From: an uncultured Oscillospiraceae bacterium
GTDB taxonomy: Bacteria > Bacillota > Clostridia > Oscillospirales > Oscillospiraceae
Direction: 5' to 3'
DNA length: 5,495 bases
Assembly: GCA_958426425.1 (NCBI GenBank)
Contig: CATZYY010000160.1
Location: 1 to 5,495, forward strand
Part shown: positions 1-5,495 of the stretch, in pieces
Numbering within the stretch: position 1 is the first letter of the stretch
How the letters are laid out: each line of letters starts with the position of its first letter
The notes under the pieces: generated by a model
Seen by the model: only the letters and a program-made list of their open reading frames with translations
What the model was told of the DNA's origin: nothing
Database searches by the model: none
Program-made: the position numbers and the translations under genes

Positions 1-1496
<1,496 letters not shown>

Positions 1497-1497
<1 letters not shown>

Positions 1498-1682
1498 TTG
1501 GCCCGGCGTTGCGGCCGATGCGAACCAAAGCGAGCCGCGCTGTCAGGCGCGTCCAAGCGTTTTGACGCACGGCGGCAAAACTTTGCCGCAGGCAGGCTCC
1601 GCCTGCCGAGGATGTTCTTCGGAAGGGTTCCCACGAAGCGTCGCTCCGTGGGATCGCAACGACCCCTGCCCCTGCGGCAGCG
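1497..1682. repeat. Chain of seven to eight small inverted repeats (hairpin array) downstream of secA
   Basis: Almost every base can be placed in a short inverted repeat. ATTGGCC/GGCCGAT pairs 1497-1503 with 1513-1519 (one G-T). CGCGC/GCGCG pairs 1536-1540 with 1547-1551. GCGT/ACGC pairs 1557-1560 with 1565-1568. GCGGCAAA/TTTGCCGC pairs 1572-1579 with 1582-1589. GGCAGGC/GCCTGCC pairs 1591-1597 with 1601-1607. CCGAGGA/TCTTCGG pairs 1606-1612 with 1616-1622 (one G-T). A 12-bp arm with one mismatch pairs 1629-1640 with 1642-1653. CTGCC/GGCAG pairs 1666-1670 with 1676-1680. No T-tract follows any of them, so they are not simple terminators. Open frames across the block (for example one read from 1498) have compositions typical of GC-rich non-coding DNA and match no family I recognise. 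The block lies between the secA stop and its terminator, so it would be in the secA mRNA 3' end. It resembles a mosaic intergenic repeat (REP/MITE-like) or a structured 3' UTR; copy number in the genome is unknown. Confidence 0.6.
1655..1682 (+). repeat. 28-bp direct repeat, copy 2 (intergenic duplicate of secA zinc-motif DNA)
   Basis: This is an exact duplicate of 1426-1453. Because the offset is 229 bp, it is out of the secA frame. In its own frame it can be read as RNDPCPCGS, followed by EYCTPLSYKL, which is not a SecA or SEC-C tail (a GSGxKxKKC continuation would be expected). It is therefore a fragment, not a working zinc motif. It forms the last hairpin of the inverted-repeat chain. It could have arisen by local template switching, by gene conversion, or with the arrival of the hairpin block. 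Confidence 0.85.
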
Positions 1683-1738
1683 AATACTGTACTCCGCTTT
1701 CATACAAACTGGATTCTTTCCACGTGCATCAACGTCAG

Positions 1739-1781
1739 CGCCCCCTGTTCTCCAACTGCCGGAGGGCAGGGGGCGGTTTTT
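1739..1781 (+). terminator. Rho-independent terminator downstream of secA
   Basis: A 9-bp GC-rich arm, CGCCCCCTG (1739-1747), pairs with CAGGGGGCG (1767-1775). The stem continues inward through two T-G wobbles (1748-1749 with 1765-1766) and CTCC/GGAG (1750-1753 with 1761-1764) to a 7-base loop. G and TTTTT (1777-1781) follow directly. It ends the secA transcript about 240 bases past the stop codon, so the hairpin array is kept in the mRNA and is cut off from pgeF. Confidence 0.88.
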
Positions 1782-1797
1782 AAAACAGACCCTATAC

Positions 1798-1812
1798 GGG
1801 CAAAAATTGCCC
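1798..1812. repeat. Small hairpin after the secA terminator
   Basis: GGGCAA (1798-1803) and TTGCCC (1807-1812) form a perfect 6-bp inverted repeat around AAA. There is no T-tract and no recognisable regulator site, so its role is unknown. A longer imperfect pair lies next to it: CCTCCGC (1841-1847) with GCGGAGG (1889-1895), followed by CTTTT. It may be a weak secondary terminator or a leader structure ahead of pgeF. I found no convincing sigma-A promoter in 1782-2050. Confidence 0.4.
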
Positions 1813-1909
1813 AACTGCTGCGTACTATTTCAAAAAGGCTCCTCCGCTTCGGACCCAAGGTACTTGTCTCAGTTTGACGCCCTGTTCGGCGGAGGCTTTT
1901 CCGGGCAGA

Positions 1910-2089
1910 ATGACCATCGTGACGGTACTGCTGTTGTATGCGGTGTCCGGCTTGTTTCTGACCGGCACCATCCAGCGGTCCGGCTCCCGCCGCCCCTCCC
2001 ATCCGGTAAATGAACCCAAGGACCCAACCCACATTCTCAATTTTCAATTCTTCTGCAAAGGAGGCTCCCATGCCTTTTTCCACCCATGA
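1910..2089 (+). CDS. Possible small single-pass membrane protein (59 aa), overlaps pgeF start
   Basis: I do not recognise this protein. From the ATG at 1910 it reads MTIVTVLLLYAVSGLFLTGT, a convincing transmembrane-like hydrophobic stretch (residues 2-20), then a basic segment with RSGSRRPS and a hydrophilic tail. It ends 20 bases inside pgeF, in another frame. GGAGG at 1891-1895 is a possible ribosome site, but its 14-base spacing is too long to be good. The tail runs through the AT-rich tract and the strong pgeF ribosome binding site, which real coding DNA would rarely do, so the C-terminal half may be chance or the ORF may be a decayed remnant. It could also be a short leader peptide coupling to pgeF. 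Confidence is low and rests only on the hydrophobic N-terminus. Confidence 0.25.
   Translation: MTIVTVLLLYAVSGLFLTGTIQRSGSRRPSHPVNEPKDPTHILNFQFFCKGGSHAFFHP
2034..2053. repeat. AT-rich heptamer tract, (TTYTCAA)2 plus partial third unit
   Basis: TTCTCAA (2034-2040), TTTTCAA (2041-2047) and TTCTTC (2048-2053) form a 7-base tandem period in otherwise GC-rich DNA. It lies 3 bases upstream of the AAAGGAGG of pgeF. It may keep the translation start unstructured, or it may be a small repeat. It is too short to decide. Confidence 0.5.
2057..2064 (+). promoter_or_regulatory. Ribosome binding site of pgeF
   Basis: AAAGGAGG is a near-perfect anti-16S match with a 5-base spacer to the ATG at 2070. It fixes that start over the in-frame ATG at 2010, which has no such site. 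Confidence 0.9.
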
Positions 2090-2870
2090 AGAGAACGGCC
2101 TTGTCCTTCTGACCTCTCCCCTGCTCAGTGGAGTTCGCCACGGCTTTTCCACCCGGCTGGGCGGCGTCTCCCCCGCTCCCTGGGACTCTTTGAACTTGGG
2201 CCCCGGCCGGGGCGACGCACCGGAAAACGTGGCAGAGAACTACCGCCGCTTCTTCGCCTGCCTGGGTGCCGACGAACATCGTGCGGTGCTCAGCAAGCAG
2301 GTTCATGAGGCGGACATTCGCACCGTCACCGCCGGCGACGCCGGCAAGGGACTCACCCGCCCCCGTGACTATGAAGCCGATGCCCTGATCACCAACGAAA
2401 AAAATCTGCCCCTGGTGGTTTTCTCCGCTGACTGCGGCATTTTGTTGCTCCACGACCCGGTCACCGGCTGCGTTGGAGCGGTTCACGCCGGATGGCGGGG
2501 CTGCGCTGCCGGCATTGTGGAAAAAACGGTGATAGAGATGAGCAGGGTCTTTGGGGCAAAACCGGAAAAATTACTTGCCGCCGTGGGGCCCTGTATCGGG
2601 CAGTGCTGCTTTGAGACCGACGACGATGTGCCCGACGCTATGCGTTGTTCCGCCCTAGGTGAGGCGGCAGAGCCGTATCTGGAGCGCCGGGGACCCAAGT
2701 GGCACGTGGATTTAGCGGGGCTCAACCGCCAGTGGCTGCTGCATGCAGGCCTGGTGCCGGAGCACATCGATGTGTGCGGCTTGTGCACCGCCTGCCGCCG
2801 GGACTGGTTCTGGTCCCATCGGAAAATGGGGAACGCCCGCGGCGCCCAGGTGGCGGTCATCGTCCTGTGA
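2070..2870 (+). CDS. pgeF: PgeF/YfiH/YlmD family (polyphenol oxidase-fold, LACC1-like) protein, 266 aa
   Basis: This is a cytoplasmic metalloprotein of the YfiH/YlmD/LACC1 family. E. coli YfiH (PgeF) edits mis-incorporated L-serine out of peptidoglycan precursors, and other family members show purine nucleoside phosphorylase and adenosine deaminase activity or copper-dependent phenol oxidation. The physiological substrate here cannot be read from sequence. Motifs: RHGFSTRLGGVS (residues 23-34), SKQVHEAD (75-82), EADALIT (102-108), FSADCGILLLHD (118-129), VHAGWRG (138-144), AVGPCIGQCCFE (171-182), DLAGLN (214-219) and the C-terminal CTACRRDWFWSHR (239-251). His79, Cys122 and His139 match the family's His-Cys-His metal site, so the enzyme looks intact. 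Length is normal (about 240-280). The start is set by the AAAGGAGG at 2057. The next gene begins 32 bases after the stop with no terminator between, so the two are probably co-transcribed. Confidence 0.93.
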   Translation: MPFSTHEENGLVLLTSPLLSGVRHGFSTRLGGVSPAPWDSLNLGPGRGDAPENVAENYRRFFACLGADEHRAVLSKQVHEADIRTVTAGDAGKGLTRPRDYEADALITNEKNLPLVVFSADCGILLLHDPVTGCVGAVHAGWRGCAAGIVEKTVIEMSRVFGAKPEKLLAAVGPCIGQCCFETDDDVPDAMRCSALGEAAEPYLERRGPKWHVDLAGLNRQWLLHAGLVPEHIDVCGLCTACRRDWFWSHRKMGNARGAQVAVIVL

Positions 2871-2902
2871 CTTCTTTGAAAAAATGACGGAAAGGCGGCG
2901 GA

Positions 2903-4447
2903 ATGCCCATGAAAAAGCGCATACTTTCCCTGCTGTGGGCCGGTCTGCTGACACTGTCTCTGACCGGCTGCTGGGAGGAGGAACCGGATGATCTGGGCGG
3001 CGCCCTGATTCCTGAAAACACCACGGAGGAGCCCCTTCAGGAAGAGGAAACAGAGGTGCTGCTGCCCCTGTCCTTCACCCTGCCCTATGACCCCTCCCAG
3101 ACCCTGGACCCCATTACCTGTGCCGACGGCATTCAGCAGGTGGTGGGCTCGCTGCTGTATGAGGGTCTGTTTCAGCTGGACACCCAGCTGGAGCCCCAGC
3201 CCTGTCTGTGTGAGCACTATGCCTACGACCCGGAGACATTCACCTATGTGTTTACCCTCCGCTCCGGCGTGACCTTCTCTGACGGGACCGCCCTCACCGC
3301 CGCCGACGCAGCAACTTCCCTGCAGCGGGCCAAGAGCTCCCAGCGGTATGGCGCCCGCCTTTCCCAGATGGTTTCGGTTTCCGGAGAGGGAACAACGCTC
3401 ACCGTGGTGCTCTCTCACGCCAACACCGGCTTCACCGCCCTGCTGGATGTGCCCATCGTCAAGTCCGGCACAGAGAGCAATCTGGTTCCGGTGGGCACAG
3501 GGCCCTATTACTATGCCCAGGACGACGGTGGGCCCTGCCTTCTGTCCAACGACGGATGGTGGAACGGCGGCGGACAGCCGGTGGAGCGGATCGGCCTCTC
3601 CTCCGCCGCGGACCGGGAGTCCATGCTCTACCAGTTTACCTCCCACGATGTCCAGCTGATTACCGCCGACCTGACCGGCACCTCGCCCATCAGCGCCACC
3701 GGCAACGTCAGTTACCAGGACGCCGACACCACCATCCTGCAATACCTGGGCATCAACACTACCCGGGAGCCCTTCAACAGCCCGGCGGTACGCCGGGCCC
3801 TGAGCCAGGGGGTGGATCGGGAAACCCTGACCAGCGCCTTCCTGTCCGGCCACGCCCTTGCGTCGCAGTTTCCGGTGTCTCCCGTGTCCTCCCTGTACCC
3901 GGAGCAGCTGGAGCAGGCGTACGCCTACGACACCTTCGCTCAGGCCCTGGGCGAAGCGGTGGACAGCCGGACCTGGAATCTGACCCTCTTGGTCAATCAG
4001 GAAAACAGTTTTAAGGTCTCCGCCGCTGAGTATCTGGCTCAGACCCTCTCTGCCGCCGGCGTGGTTATTACCATCAGGACCCTGCCCTGGGAGGAATACA
4101 CCGCCGCCCTGACTGCCGGGGACTTTGACCTGTACTACGGAGAGGTGAAGCTGACCGCCGACTGGGACCTGCGGCCCCTGCTGGCCACCGGCGGCTCCTT
4201 GAATTACGGCGGCTGGGCCAATGAGACCACCAACTCTCTCCTGGCGGCCTACGTCTCCGCCTCAGACCGGGAGGCAGCTATGGAGGCCCTGTGCACCCAC
4301 CTTCAGCAGCAAGTGCCTCTGATCCCCCTGTGCTTCAAATCCACCTCTGTGCTGATGCAGGCCGGTGTGGTGGAGGGCCTGCACCCTACCATGACCAATC
4401 CCTTCTATGACCTGTCCTCCTGTGTCATTCATCTGCGGGAGGGTTGA
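2903..4447 (+). CDS. ABC transporter substrate-binding lipoprotein, family 5 (SBP_bac_5; oligopeptide/dipeptide type), 514 aa
   Basis: An extracellular solute-binding protein anchored to the membrane by lipid, delivering its ligand to an ABC importer. The N-terminus is a lipoprotein signal: MPMKKR, a hydrophobic core, then lipobox LTGC with Cys23 as the lipidated residue. An acidic linker follows (about 24-51). The mature part carries family-5 features: DPSQTLDPIT (63-72), SLLYEGLFQLD (83-93), FTLRSGVTFSDGTALTAADA (117-136), VPVGTGPYYY (195-204), and YLGINTTREPFNSPAVRRAL (281-300) followed by VDRE. Length is normal for the family. Ligands of this family include peptides, nickel, opines and sugars, and specificity cannot be assigned. 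The start at 2903 lies 7 bases after AAAGG (2891-2895); ATG 2909 (MKKR) is an alternative. It follows pgeF closely and ends just before a terminator. No permease or ATPase gene is in the window, so it is an orphan binding protein or uses subunits encoded elsewhere. Confidence 0.93.
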   Translation: MPMKKRILSLLWAGLLTLSLTGCWEEEPDDLGGALIPENTTEEPLQEEETEVLLPLSFTLPYDPSQTLDPITCADGIQQVVGSLLYEGLFQLDTQLEPQPCLCEHYAYDPETFTYVFTLRSGVTFSDGTALTAADAATSLQRAKSSQRYGARLSQMVSVSGEGTTLTVVLSHANTGFTALLDVPIVKSGTESNLVPVGTGPYYYAQDDGGPCLLSNDGWWNGGGQPVERIGLSSAADRESMLYQFTSHDVQLITADLTGTSPISATGNVSYQDADTTILQYLGINTTREPFNSPAVRRALSQGVDRETLTSAFLSGHALASQFPVSPVSSLYPEQLEQAYAYDTFAQALGEAVDSRTWNLTLLVNQENSFKVSAAEYLAQTLSAAGVVITIRTLPWEEYTAALTAGDFDLYYGEVKLTADWDLRPLLATGGSLNYGGWANETTNSLLAAYVSASDREAAMEALCTHLQQQVPLIPLCFKSTSVLMQAGVVEGLHPTMTNPFYDLSSCVIHLREG

Positions 4448-4466
4448 CCTGTCTCCTGTATAAACG

Positions 4467-4506
4467 ACCCCCCGGCGCGGAATTTCGCGCCGGGGGGTAC
4501 TTTTTT
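4467..4506 (+). terminator. Strong rho-independent terminator between convergent genes
   Basis: A 13-bp perfect stem pairs 4467-4479 (A, six C, GGCGCG) with 4486-4498 around a 6-base loop (4480-4485), followed by AC and six T (4501-4506). It lies 19 bases after the stop of the binding-protein gene. The GIY-YIG gene on the other strand stops at 4508, right against the T-tract. Read on that strand the hairpin is followed only by CGTTTATA, so it may also terminate that gene, less efficiently. Confidence 0.95.
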
Positions 4507-4507
4507 C

Positions 4508-4771
4508 TCAGGGCGGCGGACGGAGTTCCGTTTCGGAGATCAGCGCCAGCTTTTCCGAGCGGGTCAGGTGTTTGATGGCCGCCTCCCGCCGCAGCGCGGC
4601 AGACCAGTCCGGCACTTCTTCCCAGTAGACCAGCTCCACCGGCAGGCGGCTCCGGGTATACTTGGCTCCCCGCCCGCTGCTGTGCGCTGCCAGCCGGCGG
4701 TTCAGATCGGTGGTGGAGCCGGTATAGAGGGAACCGTCTCCGCACTGAAGCATATAGACAACGCAGGCCAC
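4508..4771 (-). CDS. GIY-YIG nuclease-fold protein, UPF0213 (YhbQ/YazA-like), 87 aa
   Basis: A stand-alone GIY-YIG domain as in YhbQ (E. coli) and YazA (B. subtilis). Proteins of this family are thought to be DNA nucleases; the cellular role is poorly known. The GIY and YIG positions are VVYML (residues 4-8) and SLYTGST (14-20), so Tyr6 and Tyr16 are kept. Next come LNRRLAAH (23-30) with the candidate catalytic arginine, GAKYTRSRLPVELVYWEE (35-52), and ALRREAAIKHLTRSEKLALI (59-78) with Glu63 in the metal-binding position. The start is GTG at 4771-4769, with GGGAGG (4785-4780) 8 bases upstream. Length is normal. It is transcribed away from sigK from its own promoter and converges on the binding-protein gene. 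It is a complete, ordinary copy with no sign of linkage to the sigK interruption beyond adjacency. Confidence 0.9.
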   Translation of the reverse strand: MACVVYMLQCGDGSLYTGSTTDLNRRLAAHSSGRGAKYTRSRLPVELVYWEEVPDWSAALRREAAIKHLTRSEKLALISETELRPPP

Positions 4772-4813
4772 TTCAGGCGCCTCCCTTTCTCCCCTTCGGG
4801 GCTTTTCTCCAGT

Positions 4814-4842
4814 AGTATACCATGAAGGCTGTTGCCGGGCAA
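4814..4842 (-). promoter_or_regulatory. Sigma-A-type promoter of the GIY-YIG gene, with a palindrome over the -35
   Basis: On the minus strand the -35 TTGCCC (4842-4837), a 17-base spacer and the -10 TATACT (4819-4814) fit sigma-A well. A TG one base before the -10 makes it an extended -10. Transcription would start near 4807, about 35 bases before the GTG. The -35 is half of the palindrome TTGCC-G-GGCAA (4832-4842), a possible operator, though it could be chance. Confidence 0.6.
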
Positions 4843-4887
4843 AGAGTTTTCGGTATGGGGACTGCCCTGGAGCGCATAGGAATGGGC

Positions 4888-4894
4888 GGGAGGG
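4888..4894 (+). promoter_or_regulatory. Ribosome binding site deciding the sigK start
   Basis: GGGAGGG lies 5 bases before the ATG at 4900. In-frame ATGs upstream (4822, 4855, 4882) lack such a site and would add residues not seen in SigK proteins. I could not find a convincing sigma-E-type promoter. TATACCAT at 4816-4823 resembles the sigma-E -10 but has no matching -35. Confidence 0.75.
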
Positions 4895-4899
4895 ATTCT

Positions 4900-5445
4900 A
4901 TGTTGTCTGCTGCACTGCTGCTGTTTGCCAATACACTGCTGTTTTCCCTGCGGCTGTCCGGAGGCGGGTCGTTCCCCAAGCCCCTGTCCGCCGCCGAGGA
5001 ACGGGAATACCTGCACCGCTATGCCCAGGGAGACATGGCCGCCCGGGACGTGCTGATCGAACGCAATCTGCGTCTGGTGGCCCATATCATCAAGAAATAC
5101 TACACCCACAGCGCCGATCAGGAGGATCTCATATCCATCGGCACCATCGGCCTCATCAAGGGCATCACCAGCTTTAATCCCGACAAGGGAGCCCGGCTAG
5201 CCACTTACGCCGCCCGGTGTATTGAAAATGAAATCCTCATGTATTTCCGCAGTCAGCGGAAGCTCCAGGGGGAGGTCTCCCTGTCGGAGTCCATTGAGAC
5301 CGACAAAGAAGGAAACGCCTTGCAGCTGATGGACGTAGTGGGTGTGGACGACACCATGCTGGACGACATCCATGACCGGGACAGCGCTCTGCGGCTGCGG
5401 CAGCTGATCCGGGAAAATCTGACGCCCCGGGAGGCGGAGAGGTAG
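4900..5445 (+). CDS. sigK: RNA polymerase sporulation sigma factor SigK (pro-sigma-K), N-terminal part; gene interrupted
   Basis: SigK directs late mother-cell transcription (coat, cortex and lysis genes) in endospore formers. The first 20 or so residues, MLSAALLLFANTLLFSLRLS, are a hydrophobic pro-sequence as in B. subtilis pro-sigma-K, which the membrane protease SpoIVFB removes. Next are FPKPLSAAEEREYL (25-38), NLRLVAHIIKKY (56-67), the core-binding EDLISIGTIGLIKGI (75-89), LATYAARCIENEILMYFR (100-117) of the -10-recognition region, and VSLSESIETDKEGN (126-139). The frame ends after LTPREAER (174-181) at a TAG (5443), where B. subtilis SigK continues with VIVGRFGL and region 4. About 50-55 residues with the -35-binding helix-turn-helix are missing, and none of the three forward frames to the window end encodes them. 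The fragment alone should not work as a sigma factor. By analogy with skin elements this may be the 5' half of a gene rebuilt by DNA excision; it could instead be a dead pseudogene with an insertion. Spacing and RBS favour the start at 4900. Confidence 0.9.
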   Translation: MLSAALLLFANTLLFSLRLSGGGSFPKPLSAAEEREYLHRYAQGDMAARDVLIERNLRLVAHIIKKYYTHSADQEDLISIGTIGLIKGITSFNPDKGARLATYAARCIENEILMYFRSQRKLQGEVSLSESIETDKEGNALQLMDVVGVDDTMLDDIHDRDSALRLRQLIRENLTPREAER

Positions 5446-5495
5446 TGTCAAGAGTTTTTCGCAAAATGGTTTGCAAGGCCTGGCATGAATGAAGT
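5443..5495. mobile_element. Possible left end of an element interrupting sigK (skin-like element or insertion sequence)
   Basis: From about 5443 the sequence no longer resembles sigK. It begins TAGTGTCAAGAGTTTTTCGC and becomes more AT-rich than the gene. A short inverted repeat, GCAAA (5461-5465) and TTTGC (5470-5474), flanks ATGG. No long ORF is visible in the 50 bases available. The exact junction is uncertain by a few bases. Site-specific elements in sigK are known in B. subtilis and C. difficile; an IS terminus starting near TGTCAAG is an alternative. Which of the two it is cannot be decided here. Confidence 0.4.

Noticed and set aside
1562..1783. A 73-codon frame starting at TTG that contains RNDPCPCGS, suggesting a mini SEC-C protein
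   Set aside because: Only nine residues match, all from the 28-bp duplicate. The remaining ligand part of the motif is missing and the frame ends within the terminator. It is better described as duplicated DNA.
1498..2013. A 171-codon plus-strand frame directly after secA
   Set aside because: It runs through the hairpin chain and through the strong terminator, has a composition typical of random GC-rich DNA, and lacks a ribosome site.
1782..2056. A sigma-A promoter for pgeF, for example TTGACG at 1874 or TATACG at 1794
   Set aside because: Neither has a partner box at 16-18 bases that I would defend; the promoter remains unlocated.
1700..2152. Minus-strand open frames in the secA-pgeF spacer (two overlapping)
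   Set aside because: They cross the secA terminator or the pgeF start, show no family motif, and have no convincing ribosome site.
2483..3853. A 456-codon open frame on the minus strand across pgeF and the binding-protein gene
   Set aside because: It lies antisense to two clear genes, is rich in Gly, Gln and Ala with no recognisable motif, and is explained by the GC-rich third positions of the plus-strand genes.
4791..4806. CCCC-TTC-GGGG followed by CTTTTC as a plus-strand terminator
   Set aside because: The stem is only four pairs, the T-run is broken, and no plus-strand gene ends upstream of it. It lies in the leader of the minus-strand GIY-YIG gene.
4822..4899. In-frame upstream extension of SigK from ATG 4822
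   Set aside because: The added 26 residues are not SigK-like, there is no ribosome site, and the GGGAGGG before 4900 gives a start that matches known pro-SigK N-termini.

Overview
The window is GC-rich (roughly 60 % by eye). It looks like chromosomal DNA of a high-GC, spore-forming member of the Clostridia. The Oscillospiraceae (Flavonifractor/Oscillibacter-like gut bacteria) are my best guess, which is inference. The pointers are a Gram-positive lipoprotein with a lipobox, a YlmD/PgeF-type protein, a UPF0213 GIY-YIG protein, and the sporulation sigma factor SigK with its hydrophobic pro-sequence. No 16S or other decisive marker is present.

Layout. (1) 1-1497, plus strand: the 3' half of secA, open to the left edge. 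(2) 1498-2069: a long gene-poor spacer. It holds a chain of small hairpins (about 1497-1682) whose last module is an exact 28-bp copy of the secA zinc-motif coding sequence, a strong rho-independent terminator (1739-1781), a possible small membrane-protein ORF (1910-2089) and a short AT-rich heptamer tract just before the next ribosome binding site. (3) 2070-4447, plus strand: a probable two-gene unit of pgeF (YfiH/YlmD family) and a family-5 ABC-transporter substrate-binding lipoprotein, closed by a very strong terminator (4467-4506). (4) 4508-4771, minus strand: a small UPF0213 GIY-YIG protein, converging on that terminator and driven by a good sigma-A-like promoter at 4814-4842. (5) 4900-5445, plus strand: the N-terminal three quarters of pro-SigK. 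Its frame stops abruptly inside the region 3/4 junction, and the last 50 bases do not encode SigK region 4 in any frame.

The most notable point is the broken sigK. In several endospore formers this gene is split by a 'skin' prophage-like element that is excised in the mother cell. The break here, about 50-55 codons before the expected end, fits the left edge of such an element or of an insertion sequence. Only 50 bases of it are visible, so its nature is open.

How the genes relate: SecA is the motor of the Sec export pathway, which the substrate-binding lipoprotein would use to leave the cytoplasm. PgeF-type proteins act on peptidoglycan precursors or purine nucleosides, and family-5 binding proteins commonly bind peptides, so a peptide or wall-turnover link between genes 2 and 3 is possible but is only inference. 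SigK would direct late mother-cell transcription during sporulation.
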